A stretch of 64,000 nt of DNA from Adenanthera pavonina. Lineage: Eukaryota; Streptophyta; Magnoliopsida; Fabales; Fabaceae. The notes beneath the pieces were generated by a model. It was not told the DNA's origin. It saw only the letters and a program-made list of their open reading frames with translations, and did not search any database. The first letter of the stretch is position 1. Each line of letters opens with the position of its first letter. Below, piece after piece: positions 13,001 to 25,602 of the stretch. The position numbers and the translations under genes were made by a program. The DNA lies in assembly GCA_026686845.1 (NCBI GenBank), contig JAIVEN010000004.1, positions 26,816,827 through 26,880,826 of the forward strand, read 5' to 3'.

Positions 13001-14415
13001 AACATCCTGCCACTTGTTAATGGGTTCAGGAACCACCTCAACAAGGTCACGCAATTCAATTGTTTCATTAGCTATTCTCTGAAGAAAAGTAGTCTTCCCA
13101 ACACTGATATTACCCTCAACACAGAATGTAATCTGTTTCTTTTGTGGTGGTTGCATGGAGCAGGAATCATCCAACTCTTCATCCACACTCTTTTTAATGT
13201 ACGTAGTTATACTCTGAGCATGATTCCTGTGGATGATTCCCACAGAACTCTGTAGATACTCAACCATCTTATCACTAGATTTTCCGAAGAACTGCAAATC
13301 AAATGAACCAAATGAAACTTTAACCTTAAGCTCAAAACATGAAGTCATATGACATCTAAGGTACAATAATTTCTTCCTTTTTCACAATGCTGACAGTGCT
13401 ATCATTCTTCATTGCAATTCAACTTGAATGAACAGCCCTAGGAATTTTAAGAACTAGTGTAAGCTAGCTAGAAGCTAAATTTAGATTCCCAAAAGCACTT
13501 GAGTCTCCATAACAAAACTAAAGTACAACAAAATCAAATGTACCGTGCGTAATGAACATTATTCCTACTAGTTATAGATAATAAGTTCATTCCTCAGCCT
13601 TCTCCTAGCAGTTCATGCTTTTGGGATGAAATGGTCATAGAGGCTCTTGAGTTTTAGAATAAGGTAATTAAACAGATATATGTCAGTGGGATTTCAAAAT
13701 AGCTTGAATTAGAAATGATGTTGGAAGAAAATTATCATATTGACAATACTAAACGAAGCTTGCTCCAGATGGTTCCCAAATGCAACACAACATGGCAACA
13801 AGACTATTCAGGCATGGTTTATTATTGCAAGAGAGCTAACATCCGGTCATGTGCAGCAATCAGGTTCCAGTAACCAAGGGTCAAGGACTAGTAATGCAAA
13901 AAAGCACAACTACAGCAATATAGACAAACCTATACCTTATCTTTGTAAAGTTTCTTAAGCTCAACAACCCCAGCAATCCCTTTCCTCACAAGCTTTCTAA
14001 AATTTCTCGGACCCACACCTGGAATCGTCAATAAATCAGGATTTAGAGGAACCTCAGAGCTGCTAGACAAACCCTTTTGTCGCCTAGTTAATCTCAAGGG
14101 CTTCACCTCAGAAGCCCCCACACCAGCTTCCACTTCACCATTATCCCCACCAACAAACTCCTCTGAACTTCTCACGCCCTCATCAACACCAGAAGCGAGA
14201 GAAGACCAAGCTCGGGTCACATTCATACCGCATTTAAGCACAGCCCAAGCTCGCACTTGCGTCGTATCCTCGAACACATTCCTACAAGTACAGCATCGTC
14301 CAGAAGCCGCCAAAGTGGTGAAGTAGCGAGATGGCATTGTATAGTTCCTCACTGTGAAGGGCTTCTTGGTGAGCGACAAGACCAGGGCATGAGAAAGCCG
14401 TGCGGAAAAAGGCAT
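10078..14415 (-). CDS. Deoxynucleoside kinase-like protein with N-terminal helix-hairpin-helix segment
   Basis: Predicted to phosphorylate deoxynucleosides using ATP (nucleotide salvage), or at least to belong to that P-loop kinase family. Exons on the minus strand: 14415-13936, 13291-12833, 12486-12109, 12024-11957, 10288-10078; all junctions are GT-AG and the frame is continuous, about 531 aa. Residues 1 to about 45 are basic and Ser/Thr-rich, like an organelle transit peptide. Residues about 129-160 hold LLTIPGVGPRNFRKLV, a helix-hairpin-helix-like segment. The kinase domain has the Walker A GNISVGKT at about 220-227, the E-R-S motif ERSVFSDRM at about 305-313, and an Arg-rich lid KRMKLRRRAEEGG at about 364-376. 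An in-frame ATG at 14463 would add 16 residues; I prefer 14415 because the protein from there looks like a transit peptide. Substrate preference and organelle cannot be read from the sequence. Confidence 0.88.
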
Positions 14416-14586
14416 GGCGTGAAAATGTATGAAATTCTGTGCGGGTGAAAAAAGAGAAAACAAATGGGTTGAGGGATTCTTTGGAGAGAAGAGAAAGCGA
14501 AGAGTTATAGAGAATGTGGACCGAAGAAGGAAGGTGAAGCAATCACTGCATCAGTTTCGTCTGTCCAAGCACTTCACACTCTGAAA

Positions 14587-14596
14587 GCGCGGGAAG
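14587..14596 (-). promoter_or_regulatory. E2F-like site upstream of the kinase gene
   Basis: The minus strand reads CTTCCCGCGC, close to the E2F consensus TTTSSCGC, about 170 bp upstream of the proposed ATG in an otherwise AT-rich region. Nucleotide-metabolism genes are commonly E2F targets in plants, so S-phase control is plausible. One short motif is weak evidence. Confidence 0.4.
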
Positions 14597-14599
14597 GTG

Positions 14600-17500
14600 A
14601 CGCGGGTGCTTCTGCTGCTGGCTTCGACCTTGCACGGCAAACGAAAACGGAAGAATTGAAAAATTGAAAAATTGAAAAGAAAAAAAAAACAAAAAACAAG
14701 AGAAACTTAATTTGAAAAAAAAAATTATTTGTGTTTGAATAAAAAAAAACACACACAATGTGTTTGACAGCGTTTGGTTTGCACTTTGCAGTCTTCACGT
14801 TAAACTAAAATTTGAAATAATAAAAAATAATCTTATGATCTAAAAGTATTTTTATATTAAAGATAAAATAATAATTAAAAATTGCTTATTTAATAACAAT
14901 ACCATATGAAATAAATATTATAAATTCAAATTTTTGGGATAATAAAAAATTTTTCTTTCATCTATTTTAAGAAAAAAAATTCTTTGTTCTCTTTTAAGAA
15001 TTTTTCTTCACCAATAAAAATTTAAAAATTGGGAATTTTATAAATAATAAAAATTATTTATTTACATTATGTAATATTATCATCCGTACTTTTAAAATTG
15101 TTAATTATATTTTTACTAATAAAGTTTTAGACAAATGAGTTTTCTTATGCATGCTACTCCCCTGATATTATTTATAAGAAAAAAAAATTTTTATAGTCCT
15201 ATTTATAAAAAAAATTAATATTTTATTAATTTTTTTTATTAATATTACCCTCTTTCATTAACATTAGATATATTATCATAAATTATGTTCTATTAAAATT
15301 CATCTTTTCATGTAAATTATTTATCATTATTTATCTAGAGATTTTACCATATTTTTATCATATAATTTCTATTATTATCTTTTTTAAGAAATTACATATA
15401 TTTAAAAGTTTGTTGTGAGACGTAATTAATGTGCAGCTTGGGACATTTTAGGTTAAAATGTTGAAATATTTAACCATTCTTGAATCTTTATTACAAAAAG
15501 AAAATTAGTATTGGAATATTTTTTTTTATTTTGAGAAAATAAGACAACCACAGTCAAAGTGGAGACATGGGACAGATTTGTCAGGGACGTTGGGTGGAGG
15601 TTCTGCAGTGTCGGATGGGCCAAAATATTATGAAGATGAATGGATCTTTTACAAAAGTTAAACCTAGGAGAGATTATGCTCCATTGCACGTCCTTTTCAT
15701 ACCATAAATGTCATATAGCCACGTGTCATACAAGGACCTGTTATTGATTAATTAAAAAAAGCACGGTGGGCATGTACGTCATTTTATAAGTCATTATTTA
15801 TCACCTATGAAGTTAAAAACTAGCTTTATTCAAATTTATTATTATGTTATATTAATTTATTTTGAAAAATAAATAAATTTCAATTTAAAGAAAAAAAACA
15901 ACAACAACAAAGATTTGGGATAAGTAACTAGCTATGTTAAAACATATTGTTGGAAAGTTATAAAAATAACTTTTAAAAAATAAATTTGTTGTGTAAATTC
16001 CTATAAAATTATATCCTGCTCCTTAAAAAAATAAAATTTTCATATAAGTTGAACATCTAATTTAGATTAGGAATGACCCACCCTATATAAATCTGTACAA
16101 AAAAAAACTAGATGATGGAACCTGTCCAAGCGGCAGTATTCATGTTTTTGAATTATCTAACTTTTTATATATTGATTATATATATATATTGACCTAACAG
16201 AAAAAAATGGTAGAAAATTGTTAGGATGATTTAAATATCTATAAGGAAGAACATTAAATGAGCCAGAGATAGAAGAGTCAATTAAATGGATTTTAACCCT
16301 ATAAAAAGAGTATAAATGGAGATCAAGAAGAATATTGAGAAAAATTATAAAATAAAATTTTGATAAATAATTTATTTAAAAAGATAATTTTTATAATACT
16401 TAATAACATTATATGATTTATATAACGGATCTCATTTAATGAGATATAGTTAATGTTATTATTGTATTTGTTTGATATACACATGTAGACCATGCTTAAA
16501 ACAATTACAAAGGTTTTCAATATATTTATTAGATATATATTGGACCTAATAACCTATAACAAACCAGGTTTCCAAGTTGCTAATTCAAGATTATTGAGGT
16601 GAGGACAATAAATGATAGGATGAGGTAGAGCGATTATCAATTGAAGTTTTTGGCTGGAGAAGTTATCTGAACAATCTCACATGCCAAAACTTGTTTTTTA
16701 GGTTGATTTTTTTAAAAGATAACATCAACACTTCGTTCTTTATTAAAATCACAGCTCTTCAATAACGTCACCAAAATAATAGTTTAGGGGATCCGTTCTA
16801 CAAACGGCATATCCATCCATATAACCTCAATCTTAGAAGGGAGCTTATAGGTAATCATTTGGGCAAGTCATGAAAATAGTGAGAGTGGTCAAGCCATGGA
16901 TTCTTGATATCTTTGTAAAGTCTAAAGTAACATAAGATCATATGTTAAAGCAATTAAATCATTAAAACAGTTCTACTGAGTGATTCGGACAGTAAGCTTT
17001 GCCTTGAGCCAATATCTATATATAATTAAAAGTATAATGAAACGAAACTGTACATTAGCTATGAATAGTGCGACTCCATTCATTGGCCTTCGTGCCCTCT
17101 TTCTTTTTTTTTTGTTTTATTATTTTTTCTTTTTTTTTCTCTATTTTCTTTTTTTAAGTAAGCCTATTTTTTTTATTCATTTATTTTTTCTTTTATAGGT
17201 ATGATTTATCTTTTTCTATTATTTTAATTGAGACTCACTTTTTTTTATTCTCTTAATTTATATTAATTTTAATTAATGTCATTTGATATATATATTTTTT
17301 ATAGAAGAGTAAATGATAAGATTCTTTTTTAACTTAATATATTTAAAATTAAATAAAACGTTCTGTTGTCCAAACGTGTATCTGCGTCCCTAAAGGAGGG
17401 GAGAAAAATCTAGTTACTGCCTAAAGAAGAATCTCCGGAATCTGTGAGATTAAAATAATATTATTACTGACACCCTTTGTAATGAATCAATATTAATATA

Positions 17501-17675
17501 AATTAAATTTATAATAAATTGCACTCTTATTGCAAATACTATTTTATACAACGAAAATGTTACCCCTACATTAAACGCACGGGCTAATGGTTTTTTCCAA
17601 TATGTACAATGTGTGAAGTCTTAGAAAAGTGAATAACATACCTGTAAAATGTATTGTCCTATGCATGTTTGTTCA
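14600..17675. other. Intergenic DNA, no gene recognised
   Basis: Very AT-rich. The first 200 bases should include the kinase promoter. Beyond that I see homopolymer runs, a CAACAACAACAA tract near 15900 and a pyrimidine-rich tract at about 17095-17200. Open frames here are short and low-complexity. Confidence 0.6.
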
Positions 17676-17679
17676 ACGT

Positions 17680-18002
17680 TGTGTTTGGTTGGGGGAATAT
17701 CGGTGGTGGAAGGGAAGGGGAGATGAGAGGAGAAAAAATTAAAATTTTCTTTTGTAAGAGAAAAAGAGAAAATTTATTGAGGGGAGAGAAAATTTTAATC
17801 CCCTCCCCTCCTACTTCTCCCCTATAAAAGTGGAGAAATTTAGAGGGAAAATGAATAAATCTGTCATTTTCCTTCCTATTCAACATACCCAAATAAGGAA
17901 AAATTAAAATTCTTCCCTTTCACTCCCGTCCCCTTCCCTTTCACCATTAAAATTTCTCCCCTTCTCTCCCCTCTCATTCTCTTCCTTAAACAAAACATAA
18001 CC
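17680..18002. repeat. MITE-like inverted-repeat element
   Basis: The left end (TGTGTTTGGTTGGGGGAA, then a purine-rich GGAAGGGAAGGGGAGA stretch) is mirrored at the right end by a pyrimidine-rich stretch and CTTAAACAAAACATAACC. The interior has a second inverted pair. The repeats are imperfect and I could not fix a target-site duplication, so family is not assigned. Confidence 0.5.
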
Positions 18003-18005
18003 TAA

Positions 18006-19496
18006 AAGTTGAATGCGCAGCACAGATATTTTGCAAAGTAATTACCACCGGAACATTAGTTTTGTGAGGCCCAGACAGTTAACGATGACTGGATGACCTA
18101 AATTGACAATGGGCAGAAGATAATTCTTAGTTAAAATCTAAAAATTAAATGTGTTTGAAGGAGGAGTAAAGTGATGAATATGTCTGTTATACCGTTTAGT
18201 AGTGACACTTGAACTCGCAGCAAATCTACTTCAATACGATATCATCCCACTGCTGAATGTGGCCCTGTATTTTTACCAGTTCGTCCAAGACGTCCATCTA
18301 ATATAAATTTGATCTTGTTTTTGCTATAAGTTGGAGAAAATAAATTGTAAGGGAATGGACAGATGTTAGTCTGCGGGTCTTAATATCTAATATCTTACAA
18401 TATACCAGAAATTGTAACGACTAGCTAGCTGCTTTGTAGACGGAAAATGATGTTCATGCGTTAAACTTTTTGAAAATGAATGTTAGTAAAGAAATTAGTG
18501 TAAAATGGGTGCACAATTGCTGAAAAGAATTGGAAAATGGAGTTTTACCCACTACTATATATATTGCCGTGAGAATGTTGGAGCTGTAAAATTTTACAGA
18601 CACGACGAGTGTAGTTGCTCTTTTTCTTATTTGAAATTGTGGTCAGCATTGAGCAACTACTTATGCGCATCCCGGTTTGTTACTCTTTGGGGATGTTTAG
18701 GGACTGCTTTGCTCTTTTTCTTCTGTTGTGTGGTTGGTGCGTACGAAGTTGCAAAGGAAGAAGACTATGATTTCAGTGTGAGAGAAGTATTTATGGTATT
18801 AAAAATCGGATCGGCCATCGAAACAATTGAGGGACTGGTTCAAGATTTAATGGTCGAACCGTTATAAATAAATTGATATATTTTAAATAATATAGATAAA
18901 GATATAAAAGATATTTATCTATGATTATAAAATTAACATTTAATTTACGGTGAGAAGTAAATTTAATAATTTTTAATTTTATATATCATATAGAAAATTA
19001 AAAATATTATTAATAAGTTTTATAACCTAAAATTAAAATCTAAACAAGTTTATATTTATTTATAATTATATTTTGAATTCAAAATAGTCAATCGATATTT
19101 TATTTTCATATTATTTGTTAAGTAAATTTATTATTATTAATAATTATGTATCATAATAATACTTATACAATATTATAATATATAAAAAATTTATACAAAA
19201 AATAATATTACTCAATACTAAAAATAATATTATTTTATTTTAAATATAAAAAAATATTCAAAAAAATTAGGCTAAAACACCAATTCCCAATTAAACTACT
19301 CAGTCTGGTGTGACTTTTAATACACAACTGGCAAGTGCATTGGTATATGATGTCTCATTCTTTTGACCTTTGTAAGCAACGGGAATAGCAGAGGCAATGA
19401 GAGCTTTGTTTTATTCTTATTTAATTTTATGGCAGCATGACGAGATTATATAATAAATATATCCTCCTTGTCTCTGTACTTTAGTCTAGGGGTGGT
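18006..19496. other. AT-rich intergenic DNA
   Basis: Apart from the doubtful open frame at 18505-18867 this is non-coding, with a run of very AT-rich sequence from 18870 to 19290. No element ends were recognised. Confidence 0.5.
18505..18867 (+). other. 120-codon open frame, coding status doubtful
   Basis: Begins MGAQLLKRIG and contains one hydrophobic stretch (ALLFFFCCVVGAY, about residues 68-80). I recognise no family. The 3' part (near 18800-18866) resembles repetitive GGTTCRA-type DNA often seen in plant MITEs more than a protein domain. No intron signals, neighbours or codon bias support a gene. Confidence 0.15.
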
Positions 19497-19900
19497 CATG
19501 AGTTGGGTTTGACCCCTGTGTAATACCCGGCCTGAAGTATCTCGAGTCAATACTAGGCTGACCTGATATTATATATATATTTTTAAATTTAAAAATAAAA
19601 AAATTATTTATAATAAAAAATATATTTATTTATACTTAAAAATAGATTTTCCTAAAAAATAATTTTAGAAAAAAAATAAAATTGTTCAAAATTTATGAAT
19701 ATTTAACCATTATACATTATTTTTACATAAATATTAAGTTAAAAAATTAATTCAAAATTTAAAACATTAAAATCTTAAAAAGTTTTCATAATATTTACAT
19801 AGTAAATGTATTATATTAGATACATAAAGAAAAAAAATTCTACAAAAATCAATTAAGATATATAAAAAATTAAAATATTTATATATAGGTGATTTCATTT
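19497..19900. mobile_element. Probable truncated hAT-type MITE
   Basis: Starts TAGGGGTGGTCATGAG, the same terminal type as the complete element at 29275-29854. GC-rich palindromic words follow (CCCGGCCTGAAGTATCTCGAG), then a long AT-rich core, the same layout as that element. The right terminus and target duplication were not found, so it is likely truncated or strongly diverged. Confidence 0.4.
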
Positions 19901-21914
19901 GGATGTTGCCAAATTAAACATGCAGTAAAAACCATAAATTTGTTCAGAATATGAAAATTTTCTCCATTAAGTCAAACAGTCATTGGAGAAAGGAGATGTG
20001 GAATAAAAAGCTACACCATACTGTAATCCTAAGACGATCAGTGTACTGAGCCTCGTCGAAAAAACACCAATCCAAATAGAAACATTGAAGAGCATGTTCA
20101 ATACAAAGGAGCCTATCAATGTTTTCCCAACATTGCTTGCAGATTCATGCTTGGCATTGCACTATAATATAGGCTCTACAATTTCCCCTCAACCCAATAA
20201 TTCCTTAGGAATCCACTACAATGTGCTGAAGATTTCAGCATTTAACGAAGAAATGGGCTTTATGTGATATGCTATGCCTCTCACAAGCTTAAACTGTTAT
20301 AATTTGTAACACAAAAGGCTCAAGCTGCCAGCAAGGTGACTCACAAGGTACAAAGTGCAACTGATCTAGACTCTAGACCAAGGGAGGTAATTGAATTTTA
20401 CCTCCATAGAAAATCAGAATTCTTGACAATGATCCTGTTCTTAAATTGTAATGTGTGAAGCTTAGTATCCATATTGCAGGAGTTGGTTATTTTGTATTGA
20501 TTTATTACCACATTGACAAACTAACTATAGAAGGAAAATGAGCATTTGTGGAACACTATATTAAACTCTAGATTTACAATAGATAATGTTAATGTTATTG
20601 AGATACCTAAGAAGCAGATATTTTCTTTTTTATATGAGAAAGTGTTACAGTTGCATTTTGAGAAAATATACACATGTATGACACATGTAAAAAAAAAATC
20701 CTGCAAAGGTAATAGAAATAAAATAATTGGAGACAAACGTATTAGAATGGAGTATCGTTGTAGCACAAGGAGCCTATCAACATGCATCTTGCAGACATAA
20801 AGTGAACATTACAAATGATTTAATAGTGAGTGCTTTTTAGTAAAGTTGGTACACTTAAGATCAGAATACCTGATAAATGCCATTAAACAGACCTCAAGAA
20901 ACACAGTCTGATGTAAACAGCTAGTTAAGCAGAATAATCAGACATGCAATCTATCTTTTTCTACAATCCATGTGAAGAGTACCCACGGCCAAGCTTACAA
21001 GAGCTAACGAAATAGTACATGGTTGGTAAAATGAAGATGAAGGAAGGTAGGAATGGTAGAGGGATGTGAAAAATTGGTGAAGAAAGTAAGAAAAATGGTG
21101 GAGGATGGAAGGGATGAAAGCTTCGAAAGCTTGTCAGTGGTGGAAGGATGAGAATGAGAGAGAGAGAGAGAGACAAGGGGAAGGTGCGATTATCACTATT
21201 CAAGGAATGGGTGTCCGAAAATAAGATAAAGAAAAGAATCTAGGGCGCCATTTGAGGGAAATTGAAGTAATAAAGGTAAGGTGCGCCCAAAAGAAATTAA
21301 GGCACTTACAAATTGATAAATAAAAAAGAGAAAAAAATTGGAAAAATAAAATTTCTCTATTCTAATAACTAAAATGACCTCTTCAAAATTTTAATCTTTA
21401 TGAATCATAATCTATGAGAAAATGTTACATTAGGTAGATTATGTTTCCAATTAATAAAATATAATATAAATCATATTAAATTTTGGTCCAAGAAAATTAA
21501 ATTAATTATTGGATACAATTTAAGTTCAAATTGGAGAAAAATTATGAGACAGAATGATAAAAAAAAAGGAAATAAAATACTAGGAAATAAATTTACAAAT
21601 ATTTTTGACAATTTAATTTGTCCATAAATAGGTCAATTCTTAATCTTTTTTTAATTATACTTAAACCACAAATAACCCATAATTACATTGAAACTTATTA
21701 AATAAAATAACATGGGAAGAACTAAATTCATGGAATAATTTGAAGAGTAAAAATAATCAAAATTAAAGCTTAATTTCAAAAAATTATATCAAAATTCTTA
21801 TTTATTCCAAATTAAGGCTAATTACATACATATCTAAATCACACAAAATTAGCCAAAATTTAAAACTAAAAATGCTTAAATAAGAGGAATAAAAATGGTA
21901 AAAATTTAAGATTA
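19901..21914. other. Intergenic DNA with a GA microsatellite
   Basis: No recognisable gene. Open frames at 20085-20267 and around 20521-20800 are short, and those at 20521-20800 overlap on opposite strands. A purine-rich block at 21020-21240 contains a (GA)n run at 21156-21173. Confidence 0.5.
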
Positions 21915-24051
21915 TTAGAATGCTCTGTTTCGAATATAGTACCTCTGTTTTAATCATTGCTGGTCATTTTGGACAAATTTACTTTCAAACTTCAAAACCA
22001 TTATTATACACTATATACATGATTCAAACATATCCCAATCATATTCATAACATCATAAGGGACTTTGAAAACAAGTAGGCACAACCTCATAAATTTATGT
22101 ACAATTTTACATAAAATACTTCAAAATACAAAATCATAGCTTGAACCATAAAGTCAAGCATCAATTCCCTCTTCTTCCTCCTTAGCTCTCTTGACTCTCT
22201 TGCCATAATTTGTGCCTAATCATGTTGATACTTGGGGTGGTGAGATTATAAAAATCTCAATAGCATCATCAATTTATGCATGCATGTTATCACATATGTC
22301 ACAAAACATCAAGTAGACATACTAAAATATAATGAGCCATATTATTTCATAAAAATTTTGATAGAGTTTTCCGTTGGAAAATAAATATCTTGAAGTTAAA
22401 AACCTTACATATTATTGGCCAAAACAGTCACAAATCATTACAATAGCAATATGACAAGTCATAAATCATCATAGAACATCATAAGACAACATAATGCAAT
22501 GAAGAGAAAGTTGCTACCTTGTTGTATTCTTTTACTTCACCACTTGATTCCACCCCTTTCAAGAGTTTGCTTAGGCTTCCAAATACATCATCAAGCATCC
22601 ACTTAGACCCTTGATTTTAGGGTTTGCTTCACAAAGTCTCAAACTAACCCTAAAAATTCATATAATTTATCTTAATATCTTTCAAAATTCCAATACTTAT
22701 TCTTAAGGTTTTCCACACAATAAAGAATTCATTTTTTAAATCAAATCCATGAAATTTCCACTCTAACTTACTCCCCTGTTTTGGCTAAAATGCTCCCTAA
22801 AGAAGGAAGAAATGAATTTTCATGCAACTTGTTTCAATCTCTTGGAAACCTTACTTTCTCAACTAGTTCATGATTTCTACCAAGTTTCTTGCATGAAAAC
22901 TTACTTTCTTCACTACCTTACTCTTGGCCGAAATCAATACTTAAGAGGGAGAAGAAGAGAGAATTCCATGGAACTATTGCAAACTACTTGGAAAAGTAGC
23001 TTGAAGTAGTAAAGATTCTTACCTTGCATTTTGAACTTCTTCAAGCTTGGCTTTCTCTTTTCTCTTCTCTCTTTCACACCAACTTGCTCTCTGCCTTGTT
23101 CAAATTTGAGCTTTCTAACTCTTCTTTACAGCAACTCAAAGTCAGTCTAGAGGAGAGAAGAAATAAGAAGCTTAACTCCTCAATTACCATTGTTAATGTT
23201 TGGGTTAGGTTTATCTCCTTCTGATTAAGTTTACATAGAAAATAATAAAAAATTCGAATTCTCTCATGTGCTGCAAGGTGGCTCCAACAAAGGGGTAAAA
23301 TATCTCTAAAATACTATATATTTTTCCTAGTTTAGATATATCTTGTATTGGTTACTTTATGCCTGGACTGACAAAGTTATTCTTTTGATATTTTATTACT
23401 TGATGGATACATGATTAAAATATATTTGGATCTATGATTACTTTAATATCCTACCCAAAAATTATTTGTGTGATGTCTACATACTTTTCTTTCTTCTTTT
23501 TCTGCTTTGATGGGGCCCACAATACCATTTTTCTTTGTATTGATCATCATTTTTTCTTCAAACTGATTTCATTAAGTGTAATACATTATTCTATTTGCTT
23601 TAGTATATCATAAGCTTTACTTTGACATAAACTTTCAATATTTATGAAATTACCCCTAGATTGAGCAAAATGCAAATATTTATTCTTTTGGGCACTTTTT
23701 GTAACTTTCTCCAGGGACCAATCTACAAATAATTCTTGTTGCAAGGACTATTTTACAAATTCGTACTTTTTTGGTCCATAGCTTAAAAAATTATCTTTTT
23801 ACCCTTTTCCTCATCCAAAATATGTATTTCATGCTATATATCATATTTTCATATTACAACATCATATTTTCGTGCTATATCTTTTCTATCCATGCTTTTC
23901 TCTAGTTTTTGCAAAGTACATCATGCTAATCTTTTTAAATACCTCATAATCATTCTTTGGGCATATCATAATCATCTTTTGTATGGCCCTATATATCCAT
24001 GTGGTATAACATAATCTCTTTTTACTTAGCCCTGAAAATTGAGATGTTACA
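21915..24051 (-). mobile_element. LTR of the TGTAAC family, minus orientation, 3' end truncated
   Basis: Read on the minus strand it starts TGTAACATCTCAATTTTC at 24051. Landmarks shared with the other copies include the GAGATTATAAAAATCTCAATAGC block (about 22236) followed by a CTAATCATG-type word, and a final shared stretch (GAATGCTC at 21918, also near 51806-51812). Left of 21915 the similarity stops without a terminal TGTAATACC end, so the copy is truncated. No target duplication was found. On its right it abuts a fragment of the palindromic element. Confidence 0.65.
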
Positions 24052-24740
24052 TATCCCCATCTAAGCCCAAAATTTATATAATACATAGTCTACATACTTT
24101 AAATAAACCTTAACCATTCAAAGCAATGGCCAAAAATATGAAAAATGATAATGATGGTGAAATCAAGGCGCTGTTTGATTCTGTTTTTAAAAACAGTTTT
24201 TCTATTTTTGAAAACAAAAAAATAAAAAAACTTTTTTGGTAAACCTGTTTTTTATAAACCGTTCTGAGAAACAGAAAAACAAAAGAACAGAAAACTCAGA
24301 ACCACTTTAAGGTGTTTTGTAGTTTTTGTTCTGAAAAACACAAGAAAATGTAAAAAACACTCACCTCATTAATGGTAAAGTTATAAATTTTGAATAACTC
24401 ATCTATCACTCACTAGTTATGATTTTGAGAACAACTGTTCAAATGGATTTTTTTATTTTCTTGTTTTCAAAACTTATTCTTGAAAATAGTTTTACAAAAT
24501 TGTTTTGAAAATAAGAAAACAGAAAACACTGTCAAACAGGCCCTTAGGTTCACTCACTTGGAAATTTAGTTTTCTTCACTTGGGAATATAATTTTCACTA
24601 CTTGAGAATTTAGTAATACTTAATTGAGAATTTAGTTGTAAGCATTTGAAAATTTAGTTTTCAGCACTTCGGAATTCATATATGCTCAGTTGAGAATTTA
24701 GTTTGGAGAATGGACATTTCTGTCTCTTTCCCTTGGATTT
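24052..24740. repeat. Truncated copy of the palindromic 'CTTGGAAATTTAG' element
   Basis: 24055-24165 matches the outer arm of the 32.4-34.3 kb palindrome (shared words include TTATATAATAC, ACCATTCAAA and TGATGGTGAAATCAAG). 24546-24715 matches its interior repeats (CACTTGGAAATTTAG units, compare 33121-33275). The piece between is replaced by a 381-bp MITE-like element. Only part of one arm survives. Confidence 0.7.
24165..24545. mobile_element. MITE with AAGGCGCTGTTTG / CAAACAGGCCCTT ends
   Basis: Terminal inverted repeats AAGGCGCTGTTTGATTCTG and CACTGTCAAACAGGCCCTT pair imperfectly, and an AAAACAG-rich interior is also palindromic. Length is 381 bp with no coding capacity. The flanks belong to two separated parts of the host repeat, so no clean target duplication is visible and the superfamily is uncertain. 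Confidence 0.65.
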
Positions 24741-25602
24741 AGCCAGTGCCAATCTACAAGATTTATTAAATTAATAATTGGCCAAAAAGATACTTTCTAA
24801 AATATAGTATTATTGAATTTTAATTTTAGTAGCTAGTGAAACTTTTGTCGTGTGACTCACTTGACTTTTGAATATTTAATTTCTACTTAGAGGCAAAAAT
24901 CCAATAGAAAAAAGAGAAGATAAAATAAATGCTTGAGACCCAAACCCAGACCCAATGGTGAATCAAATATGAAAATAATTAAAATTGCAAGTAATGAATA
25001 ATGACTGATGAGAATGACAAGAATAGGGGAAAATTGAGTCGTCTTTAGCTCTTCCCTGCTGTCAACAAAAGTGGCATGTGCGCCAACCAGCAATAGCGAG
25101 CAACTATTCCATTGAGTCTATGTAGCTGTTCAAGGAGTTTGATAGTTTTTTTTTATCATATTTGGTTTATTACTATAAAAGTTTAGGATTTTAAATAAAA
25201 TTTTCTATGACCGAGGCCTAGAAGTTGAAGAGCTAGCATAAATTGAGAGAAGAAGAAAGTAAGAGCCCCAACAGCCAGCTTGGTTGTGTTTAACGGTGAG
25301 ATTCAACTAGTTAAAACCCTACCCAACTCCTTCGTCTTATTCCTATTGTCGCTTGAGTTTGTCACGATGATTGGATACAACTGTTGTTTTTTTAATTTGC
25401 TCGTGTGAATAGATTTTAGTTGAACAATGACATATCTCTTTATTGTGTTTTGTTGAATTTTAATTATTTGATTAAAGTCTAGGTAAACTTACTTTTCTAA
25501 TGTTGTGTATTACTCAGAATCTCGAAAAGATAGGGAGGTTATTGCAGGTTTTTAATATGTCTTAAGTGTATGATTTGCCCATTTATACATCCAAAATAAA
25601 GT
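24741..25602. other. Unannotated intergenic DNA
   Basis: AT-rich single-copy-looking sequence between two repeats. No gene or element recognised. Confidence 0.4.

Noticed and set aside
14257..14798. Several frames on both strands around the kinase first exon
   Set aside because: Shadows of exon 1, or T-rich upstream sequence; only the transit-peptide frame continues across the splice junctions.
18505..18867. 120-codon open frame as a membrane protein gene
   Set aside because: Only one hydrophobic stretch, no recognised family, and repeat-like 3' part; kept only as a low-confidence note.
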